Of a stretch of 64,000 nucleotides of DNA, positions 1-9,258 are shown in pieces; positions within the stretch are counted from its first letter, which is position 1; the number at the start of each line of letters is the position of its first letter. The stretch is taken from the NCBI GenBank assembly GCA_009741485.1, contig CM019216.1, positions 59,130,459-59,194,458 of the forward strand, in the 5' to 3' direction. A model generated the notes under the pieces. It was not told the DNA's origin and did not search any database. It was given only the letters and a program-made list of their open reading frames with translations. Made by a program: the position numbers and the translations under genes. Source of the DNA: Malurus cyaneus samueli. Taxonomy: Eukaryota; Chordata; Aves; Passeriformes; Maluridae.

Positions 1-31
1 CCACTCCAGAGCAAGAGAGATTTTTTTCAAC

Positions 32-58
32 TTTTTTTTTTTTTTTTTTTTTTTTTTT
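32..58. repeat. Poly-T tract (27 T)
   Basis: An uninterrupted run of 27 T, preceded by a shorter T run at 21-27. It could be the complement of an old retroposon A tail, but no retroposed body is recognisable beside it. Tracts this long are prone to length error in assemblies. Confidence 0.95.
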
Positions 59-270
59 GCCTAGAATATCACCACCTTACAGGACTTTCTGCGGCTAAAT
101 CCTTCTCCATATGATCATGATTTTTGTCAAAAGCCTCTTAAAATACAGAGCAGTAAAATTTGTTTTAATTTGACACTGAAAATATCTTGATAGTTTTCTT
201 TCTAAAAAGAGGATATATTTCTTAACCTTTTTTTTCAGAAAAGAAAGGACTTAAACTCACAGATAAAAAA

Positions 271-288
271 ATTATTATTATTATTATT
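271..288. repeat. (ATT)6 microsatellite
   Basis: Six perfect ATT units following a short A run. It is a simple sequence repeat with no further context. Confidence 0.9.
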
Positions 289-2499
289 GTTCGTATTTCA
301 AAACTTTCATCGATTTTGTCAGCAGAGAAACTGCAGAGTATATCTCCATAAGACAGATATCAGTCGTGCTGCTCAGAGCAGATCTAGAAAGTGCATGTGT
401 GAAACAATGAAGGCAGCAGAATTTGGGCTAAAGAAACATCTATGGCTGTGATTAATCAGACCCAGGCACCAAATTGATCCCACAATGATTGCCTGCCCGT
501 GTGGCATTTACCACATGGCTATTATGGGAAGTGGGGAACATTATACAGGGCTGGAATAGTTCATGTCTCAGATGTAATTGTCCAGAAACTAGTTCCCCCT
601 TTTTATCCCATTGCTCAAACCAACCACAACTAGAAGGCAGATCTCAAAATAAATAATGGTAAATGGGGGACCCGGGGATTGACAGATCCAGCCTTTGGTA
701 ATTGAACATCGTGGCTTATTGCACAACTTGTCCTTGTATATTTAAGAGAAATTGTTCCTCATAGTTACTCTGTATAGACAGTCCTGTTGAAAGCAAAGAC
801 CAGAGTTATACTGTGGGATTTAGGAGTGCTCTGTTGTGGTTGAAAGAGGGTGAATATCAGCCCTCTTCTTCTTACCACAAACCCAGGTTTCCACATAAGG
901 ATGTCTGAGTCCAAGGAGGAAGGAAGTTGTGGTACATTTTAGTACATCTCTGATGAGATAGGGGGGGACCAGAATTTCATTACTACGTAAAATATCTATC
1001 ACGCAATATAAACACACCTGACTTTGCAGATTTAAGAAATTAATTTACTAAGCAAAATAAAGGAATCTCAAAGAAAAGATGTTGAACCAGCACTGTGCTC
1101 TAAATTCTGAAATCCCGCTTTCCAAAGTTGTTCCCTCATGCCATATACTCACACTTGCACTCTTCATCCATGAAAACACAGCTTCATCAGTCATGCTGGA
1201 CAGGCACACAGCAGTTCATACATGGAGGTGCATGAAATTTCAGTTGTTCTGAAATTAGCTGCTTGTGGTTGATCAGGGTGATAAAAGTGGGCTATTGTCT
1301 CTCCTTCTCTCATGTAGCTTCTTTCTCAAACACATTAAAAAAACAGAGAGCTGACACTCTCAGAAAACCATGCACAGTTCCCTATTTTAAATATCAGTGG
1401 AATATCATGACTGAAAAAAAAAGGAGATGACCTGAAAAGTTCAGAAATATTCTCAGTCCTTCAAAGTTAAGATATCACATTTCAAAAACTTGATACAATT
1501 CCTTTAAAGGGCAGAAGTCAGAAAACTTGAAAGTGGCTCATCCATTCTAAGTGCCTACTTTCCAAGTGAATCAGTCTTTTTCTAGGAGATTCTTTGAGTT
1601 GGAGGTCTGTTTCTGAACTATATATAGAGATCACATGCCACCGCAATATTTGGAATCACATGTGGAAAGCAGCTGAAACAGCTGTCTCACATTTTGAAGC
1701 CAGGCTATTAATTGTTAAGTACCCATCAGCACACAGGCATTCATCCCGTTCACAAACCTGTATCTACAGAGCTTTATAATACAAGCAAAAATAAATATTC
1801 TATGAAACATCTTGGCATGGAGCATTATTTCCAAAGACCACATTCTGCACAACCTTAAGTGTGCCTGCACAGGGAAATTGCCCATTACAACTGCAGTAGA
1901 ATAAGCTCTCCCTGTAAGCTCCACCAGAACAGCTATTCAGTGAATACTTCACTCCAGAATAAAAGTGATTTAATATCAAAATAATTATTCCACTGAGATT
2001 TACCTTGCCATTGGTAATCTGGACAATTTCCTGTTTCCAATTTTTCTGTTCCAACAAGAATACCTACCTGAAGGTTTTAATCGTGTATTAAAAATAGAAA
2101 AAAATGGGTTTTGTGCTTTCATTATACTTCTGTTAAAATGAATGTTATTCATTTGTTCAAATATGGTCCAATTAATGTGATATTATTAATTATTTCTACA
2201 CTGACAGAGATGTTGCAATTCAGCAATCAGTTACTGCACATCTGCAGCAAATATTGTAGAATAATTTGTTGGAGGGATTTTGTTCACAACATTGCTAGAC
2301 TTTCTAATAAAGTAGAACTACCTTTTAGACAGGTTTCAATAAAATTACTTCCAATGCATATATAAATAGACTTTATCCATAAAACTGGAAAGTCTTTTGG
2401 TACAGTCTCACTCCATTTGGGTATTATAATGTTTTCTTTTTGCTTTAAAGACTTTATTTGTAGAGACCACATATTGGAATTCATTAGACAACATTCATA

Positions 2500-2536
2500 C
2501 CTTTAAAAAATATTTTGTGTGAAATATTTTTAAAGG
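2500..2536. repeat. AT-rich inverted repeat (hairpin)
   Basis: The arm starting cctttaaaaaatattt pairs with the arm aaatatttttaaagg, with one bulged A and a loop of about 5-6 nt. The stem is about 15 bp. It is too short for a microRNA precursor and is more likely a cruciform-capable AT element or chance. Confidence 0.7.
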
Positions 2537-3840
2537 ACAAACAAGTGTGACTATTTTTTTCACACACTTATGCCAGAAATGCTAACAATCAAAGGGAGCT
2601 AAAGGTTTCAGTCACATCACACTTTCATTCTTACTTTTGCCTTTCTCCATCATGGCCTTCTCATCCCCTTCTAGGATATCATGAGTTAAAAGAGGACTGT
2701 TGAGTTTCCATTGTATTTTCCTCATTTTTTCAGCTTCATATTAGATTCTTATTGTAGCTTAAACATTAATGATGAAACTTAATCTTTTGAATCATGTAAA
2801 TATCTATGATTGAGACTTTTCATATACCTATAATATGAAGTAGTTTGTTCAGCATAAGTTTAAACAACTGAAGAGTCTTTGTCTTCCACCCGTTCCTCCA
2901 TGGCATCTATGAGATATGGTCACACAATGGGGATCAGACCCACGCTGAATTAATATTCATCTTAAGTAGTGAATTGAGGCCAAATTGACAAGAGAAGAGC
3001 AAGAAAAATTTCTCTGAAAAGTCCTGTCTCCATTAAGTTTCTTCCTCAGCTGCTTGTTTGAAAAGTAAACCAATGAGACGGAGTTTGATTAGCTGATGTA
3101 AGTGCAGATCCTTCAAATGCAACAAAGAAATTATCCTAACAAGCTTTGTGATGTCCTTATACTTGAACACCCCCAGAAACTTTGGATATATTTAATCAGC
3201 CTAAAGACTTACCTTTTTCATATTGACAGTAATTGAGGGGGAAACCCCAATCCCAGAAAAGGTGCAGACGGTTGGTTGAAGAAGGAAATGAGTAATTCCA
3301 TAATTATTTCAGAAAAGGATAGAAAAAGATAGTATAAATTCTATATTTTATATAAACAAAGAAATATGTCTATACTTGCATCCTTGAGCAGCATCCAAAA
3401 AGAAATACAGAAGACCAGTCCTGTAGTACTATAAAGTCTCAATCTCCTTTTGCAGGTCATAGCCATTAACCTTCTTTTAAATCTGGGAACTTGATACTTC
3501 TCTTCAGTAACTGAGGAAGCAGAGTCATTCTGAAACAGCTGCCATAGGATTATTGCTCACCCTGGAGGAGACACATAAGATACTGGCCACCTCGATTCTA
3601 CTGGGTCTTGAACCACATCTGATCTAGTGGGAATCACTAATCTCCATGTTGTTAGCCATTCTCCCATATACAACAAGCCAAGGTACCAGGCTCCAAGGGT
3701 TAAACTCAGAAAACCCATCAGTATTGTGCTATCATTGAGGGTCATAAAATCATTATATAGTTATAAAATTAAATTTTTGCTATTGGTGTTATGGTTATTC
3801 TGGCAAGCTGAAATGCATTTCTGTTCTTGAAGCTCAGTTT

Positions 3841-3870
3841 CTGTGTGTGTCTGTGTCTGTGTCTGTGTAT
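3841..3870. repeat. (TGTGTC)n simple repeat
   Basis: Imperfect alternation of TG and TGTGTC units over about 30 bp. Confidence 0.85.
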
Positions 3871-6221
3871 GATCTAAATATTTATTAGACCACTGTCACT
3901 GGAGAATGACTCTGCACCTTCTGTTAGCACTCAGGTAGGAGTACAGAAACTAAGCTCCCAGGCTTTAAGCTACAGCTGTAATAATTTAGTGAAACAGATT
4001 CTGAGTGTATCTTTTGTAAGATGAAAAATTGGATACCAAAAGTGTGATGAGAAAGAGAATTACTGTGTGAAATTTGACATGGGAAAACAATAAAACAGGC
4101 ATCTACGAACTCCTTGCTGCTAAAATTTTGGAAGTTATTCTGATGCCTTTCAACAGAAACTTGAGTATGCATGCAGTTTTAAGCACCTATGAAAAGGTGG
4201 GAGGGGTGATGCGGGGGTGTTGAATACCACTAGCATTTAAATGTCAACCCTGGCTGCCTGAAGAGGTATTTATGTGCCTACATTCTCCTTGTGAATCTAG
4301 GTCTTTAATGTTTAATGTGGATGTTACTGATTGCTAGAGTGAGATGAATAATTCACAATTAGCAATGTATTCATCCAGCCTAGCTCGTTCTGCTTGCAGA
4401 ATGTGCAACAGTAAATCTAGATTTTCCTGAATTTATTTGCTTTATTCCTTTAGAAGGATTGTAAACAGCTTCTGTCAGAGATTTGTCCATCACAATAGAA
4501 TTCTGAGCTTCATAAATTAAACTGCAGGAGTTCAGATTATTCCGTGCATTTTTCTGATCTCTGTTTGTGGTTTCTAATACGTTTTGAACCTCTTGGGAAG
4601 TTTCAGTAGACAAAGAAGATTAAGAAATTTTAGGACAGTTTAATTCTTATCCTCTTTAGTCACATAGCTTTTCAGGAATTCATAGCCACCAAAATTAGTT
4701 TGCTACTGAATACCTTTCCTGAAAACTGAGTTGAAGTCACTTTTTCTTTCACTGTTGGCAAGTCTCATAGAAGACTTATGAACTTGATTAAGGAAGGGGG
4801 AGGAACCACAGAAGCCTGATAGATCAGTCTCAGTCACCACATTTTTTAATATAAATCTTCATTATCTTGGACGCAGATTTTCACAGCCAATCCATGGCAT
4901 TGCTACCTCCCAGCCTGTAGAAGTCACCCATTCTCAGTGGGACAGCTGGATGCCACTGCTGTCCATCTCTCTGAGTGATGTGAGTCTCTGAAGCTGCTCT
5001 TTTATTTTGAGACATCAAACCTGCACAGCAACGGGCGGCCTTAATCCAGTTAGATAAGAGACTGCGGTCTCTCAAGTACTAACAGTAAATCCCTAATAAC
5101 ACAAAAACTATTTTTGTGTCAGTTTTGCACCCAGGTGTACTGCTTCTCTGTTTCCTCTGTACAGTAATAAATGTCACCTATTGTGTAGAATGGTGCAAAT
5201 AAAGCCTGTTTGCTCAAGCCTTTGCCGAAAGCAAGTGCAAAAGAAATAGGAAATGGATGTAGAACTCAATCAAAAATGCACAGAAGATATTTTAGAGTAT
5301 TTGTCTAGCTCTTAATGATTAAACAACCAACATGTCAAGCAGTTGCCATGCAGAATACATTCACTGTTTGCTTGGCAGTTTAAGGTACCTAATGTACTCC
5401 AGTGCAAAATGCTAATGTTTTATTAACGTATCAAGCTTTTTAATGTGTCTTTAATTAAACATTAAAAAAATTCTTCAGGATAAATGTTTTGAGAAAATTC
5501 CAGTATTTGTCACTGCTTTCCAACCATGTGCTCTATCCACTATGTCTCTACAGAACCAGCTGCACTGTAGCAATGGGAATACTCTAAATGTCCATCTTGG
5601 TTTTAGAATAACAATTATTTTGCTTCAGTTTCTTCTCTGGACAGTACCATCTCTTCTTTCTCTGGAAGTGGAGAGGTTCATATTTTCTGGGGTTTCAAAC
5701 AGGCTACCTATTTACAATCAGAAATCAGACATTTGCTTCCTTTACCAGATCTTGGCCAAACCTGGGTGGATTCAATGTGAACACATCACAGCAGAAAGAG
5801 CAGAGTCTCCTCTAGAAATGTCTACAAGGACCCTCTTCACTCTGTGAAGTTTGAAAATATTAGAGAACACTTCTTACATATATATTTTGTGTTTATTATA
5901 GCAGCATATTTTGACATTATGCTACTGGGAAAAAAGACAGAGGTGAGTAACATGTAATAAGTGATCAAAAAAAATATAGCAACTAAATTGCTGCCACAAG
6001 CAGCTGGAACTGAATGAATATTAAAACCTCTTTTGATGTTCAACTTCTAATAGCACATTTCACATACCATCCAGCTTGGATAATAGCAATATCAAGCTCA
6101 AGTGTCTGTTTCCAGTTAGCTTAAATTTCATAAGTTTACATGTAATTCCTTATGTTTCAATGTAGTAATTCAAATTCCCTCCATACTTAAAAAATATTAA
6201 AAGCCTCTAAAATGCTTTACC

Positions 6222-6280
6222 ATAGAATAAATAAATTAATAATTAATAAATAATAGATTAATTAATAGATATATAAATTA
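6222..6280. repeat. AT-only low-complexity block
   Basis: Overlapping AATA, TTAATA and ATAGATTA units with almost no C or G, giving overlapping TTAATTAA-like words. It is ordinary low-complexity DNA. Confidence 0.75.
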
Positions 6281-6967
6281 TGGTTCACGACTATTTCTGC
6301 AAAAATTTAGTTGATGCAACAACAGAAGTTTCATTAGTAGAGTTCTTACACTTAGATGCTCTCATAACTTGAGCATAAGGGTAACACTTATAGGACACAG
6401 GTGATGCATAAACATTTGGTGTCAATTTTGATTTAGGAGAACCTTACACTCTTCCTGGCAACATTGCTTCACTGACAGTGGATCATGAGAGAGCACATCC
6501 AAGGGAATACCCAAGTCAGTTACCATCCTTTACATTTCTGTTTATAGAAATACTAATGTGATGTTTATTCTAAGTGGCTGTGTTCCAGTGCATTTCATAG
6601 CCTAGTATAACTAAGACATAATTGTGCCTTTGAGCACACTGCATTTGAAAAACTATGATTGTTACAACAGGTACCTAATCAAACGATGGAAAAATCTCTC
6701 CACGAACATTTTAGAAGAATGAAGTTTCCCACTTGTTGCAAAATAATAAAAAAAAGAGGATATTTTAAAGGAATGTTCTTGTCACAAAACCGCATATTCA
6801 TAAGATCTGGACTGGTCCCTGTGGAATGAATCAAAAATACAGGGCTAGAGTTACAGTAACTCACATTCTTGACAAAGACAATCTGATAAAAACTCAGCTG
6901 ACTTTTCACTGGCAAAATCTTGAAATCCAAAGGTTTTTGAAAGTATTTGTAAGTTTTTTCATCAAAG

Positions 6968-7442
6968 ATCATCGAACCATTAAAGCTGGAAAAGACCCTT
7001 AGGATCATTGAATCCAGCCATTAATCTGGTACTGTCAAGTTCACCACTAAACCATGTCCCTAAGTGCCACACCTACACCTTTTTTGAACACTACCAGGAA
7101 TGGTGATTTTACCACTTCCCTAGGGAGCCTGTTCCAATGCCACACCACTCTTTCAGTGGGGACATTTTTCCTGCTGTCCAATCTGAACTTTCCCTGGTGC
7201 AACCTGAGGTTCTTTCCTCTTGTCCTATTGCTTTTTACTTGGGAAAAGAGGCCGACCCCCCCTGGCTACACCGTCCTTTCAGGCAGCTGTAGAGAGAGAC
7301 AAGGTCTCCCCTGAGCCTCCTTTTCCCCACACTAAATACCCCCAGCTCCCTCAGCACTCCTCACGACTTGTGCTCCAGACTCTTCACCAGCATCACTGCC
7401 CTAATCTGGACTGGTTAGGGCCCCCAGTGTCTTCCTTGTAGA
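6968..7442 (-). mobile_element. CR1 LINE, 5'-truncated 3' end
   Basis: Read on the plus strand, the order of phrases is the reverse complement of the avian CR1 3' region: a start like atcatcgaaccattaaagct, then the blocks around agcctgttccaatgccac, tttcctgctgtccaatctgaa and cttgtcctattgctttt, then ggtctcccctgagcctcc and cttgtgctccagact. The LINE's 3' end is therefore at about 6968 and its truncated 5' side at about 7442. CR1 elements are non-LTR retrotransposons that usually insert as short 5'-truncated copies and make no target duplication, which fits. Divergence is moderate and no reverse-transcriptase coding remains. Open frames across it are shadows. Confidence 0.9.
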
Positions 7443-8422
7443 TCTACTGTGGCTCCATAAAACACTATGTAAGTGTTTAGGCTGTAAGACTCAGAGCCTC
7501 ATATTCCTGCTGACTTCTTAAAAGACAGGCTTTCATTTGTGATGTTCATTGCTGCTAGGTAATATGTACCCATAGCTTTAGATTTCCTGCCAATAACACT
7601 TCAAGTGATAGATCCCAGCTGCATGACTCTTAATTTTAAAAAAGCATGAGAACTGTAGTAAATCAAGATGAATTTTCTACTAGTTCAAATTACTCAGCAT
7701 CCATGGGTGAGTCTAGTGACTTTGCAATTTTCTCTGCCTTAGATGGTTGAAATCAGGTGTGTGGGTGTAATAATGAGCTTTTTTTCACAAGAGAAAGGGA
7801 AAATAATCACTTTTTCTCAGCATCTTTCTCTAATCTTGGCCTGGAGATGCCACTAATGGGAGTCAGACAACTGTGCTTTCCACTCTGCTTGTTTTCTCAT
7901 CAGCTTTCCTGATTTACTCAAGTCTCTCCTGATTGTGATCTCTCATGAAACTTGATGTCAGTAAGCATTCTAGAGATCTAAATATGTTTTCATTTGTCAT
8001 CCAAAAATGTGCTCATTTGTTTGCTTTTGATGCAGGAGTTCTGGGGCAGTGTAGCCCCGTACTCCAGGACTGGATAGACAGAGCCTCTGTGCGTGACCTC
8101 AGCCCTGTGCATTTACACCACAGATTTACATTCCTGTGCTCAGCACTGAAAATAATCAGGTAGCTCCACCTCTCTCACAATTTAGATAGTCCCCATCCAG
8201 CTGTACTTACTCTAACAGTGTTTATGTTCAGCTGGCACTGGTGAGCAAACCTACAAGGGAATTCTGGACAAGCTCCGCATTGAAAATTTAAGTTTCTAAG
8301 GGTCTGATCTGCCTAAAAACGGAACACTTCAAGATACTAGCTGACGTAAAGAAAATGCAAGGTGATTAAGATCTCTAGATACCCAAGGCTGCCTTCTGAA
8401 ATCATACTCTTCTAAAGGAAGG
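7443..8422. other. Anonymous DNA between CR1 and LTR
   Basis: About 1 kb with no recognisable gene or repeat. A frame of about 72 codons near 7945-8163 shows no known motif. The 5 bases at 8418-8422 (GAAGG) are the upstream copy of the target duplication of the neighbouring LTR. Confidence 0.6.
8418..8422. repeat. Target-site duplication, left copy (GAAGG)
   Basis: Identical to 9254-9258 and directly abutting the TG terminus of the LTR. The pair fixes the element's borders. Confidence 0.85.
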
Positions 8423-8580
8423 TGTCACCGTTTGAAAGACAGGTATTTGCTAATGAAGGCAGGGACCCCCCCTGGAGTGGTGGCTATGACCCCCTTCCCT
8501 CCGAATTATTACAGCTTTGAAAAAAAATCACGGGCTTTCAGGCAGGAATAGGGGTAAAAAGGAATAACAGTTTTTACTAA

Positions 8581-8604
8581 TATATATATATATATATATA
8601 TATA
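8581..8604 (-). promoter_or_regulatory. (TA)12 in the LTR, possible TATA region
   Basis: A perfect (TA)12 run inside the LTR. In the LTR's sense direction it lies about 75 nt upstream of an AATAAT word (about 8503-8508) and about 160 nt before the LTR end. TATA box followed by a polyadenylation signal is the order expected across a U3/R boundary. The reading is inference: the run is also a plain dinucleotide microsatellite that may have expanded from an original TATA box. Confidence 0.35.
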
Positions 8605-9061
8605 ACAAGGTGAAACAAAGTAGCGATGACAATGCAACAACAGCGCGTCCAAACCTAGTGCAGCCTTATGAAACAGTCTCCTTCTTGGCAAGATTACACT
8701 TTGGTTGGCAGCGGCGCCCTGGCCCCCGGCTGAGCAGGGAGGGCCGATGCTCCTCAGAGATGCAGGGGACGTGGTGGTGCAAAATCCCGGCTGCCAGATC
8801 TCTCGCCGGCTAGGGCGAACACAAGATGGCAGAGGTGGATGAAGAAAAGTTTCTCTGCAAAACTCACAGCGGAAAAGCCGGGCTCTCTGGACAGCAAGAA
8901 ACCCAGGACAGCAAAGAGACGAGCCGGAATCCCCGGACGCGACGGGATGGAGCAGAGTTCCCCTCCTGAAGCTGGATCCTAGCAAAACCACCGCGAGCAA
9001 AAAAGCAGGGACGCCAGCAGGAAAAAACCCCTCCCTCTCCCAAAACCGCGAAAGAGAAAAA

Positions 9062-9081
9062 CCCACCCCAATCCCCACCCC
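9062..9081 (-). promoter_or_regulatory. G-quadruplex motif in LTR sense strand
   Basis: The plus strand has C runs of 3, 4, 4 and 4 separated by 1, 3 and 1 bases, so the minus (sense) strand has four G runs with very short loops. This meets the usual sequence rule for a stable G-quadruplex. It lies about 170-190 nt from the LTR's 5' end, in the part that would be U3. Confidence 0.6.
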
Positions 9082-9253
9082 ACCACACAAAAGCTGTCTC
9101 GGGCCATTTAGGGTGTGCCCAATAGGTGTCATTGTCTCTTCAATCGCCCGGCCATTAACAAAACATCTCGGCCATTAAGGTATCCCAGCAACAAATGGGG
9201 GAAGGAAAAAAATTCCAAAGTGAACAAAAAGAGAGGAATTTAAACCCACAACA

Positions 9254-9258
9254 GAAGG
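9254..9258. repeat. Target-site duplication, right copy (GAAGG)
   Basis: Identical to 8418-8422 and directly after the CA terminus of the LTR. Confidence 0.85.

Larger units (their letters stand above)
59..6967. other. Anonymous AT-rich DNA, no gene recognised
   Basis: No open frame here has recognisable protein motifs, and the longest are about 100 codons with stop codons common in all frames. The stretch holds an (ATT)n run near 271, a stem-loop at 2500-2536, a (TGTGTC)n run near 3841 and an A+T-only block around 6222-6280. I recognise no transposable element. It could be intron or intergenic DNA; the sequence alone does not separate these. Confidence 0.6.
8423..9253 (-). mobile_element. 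Solo LTR of an endogenous retrovirus
   Basis: An 831-bp element that begins TG (8423) and ends CA (9253), flanked by a perfect 5-bp duplication GAAGG at 8418-8422 and 9254-9258. No internal gag, pol or env sequence and no second LTR is present, so this is a solo LTR left by recombination between the two LTRs. Its 3' part on the minus strand (tgcctgaaagccc, then taataattcggaggg, then acctgtctttcaaa) resembles passerine ERV LTRs as I recall them, so the sense direction is minus. A 5-bp duplication is typical of ERVL-type (class III) elements, but the class is not proven. The element is much richer in G+C and CpG than its surroundings, suggesting a fairly recent insertion. Sense-strand parts: repeated TTAATGGCCG words near the start, a G-quadruplex motif, a (TA)12 run and an AATAAT word near the 3' end. 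Confidence 0.88.
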
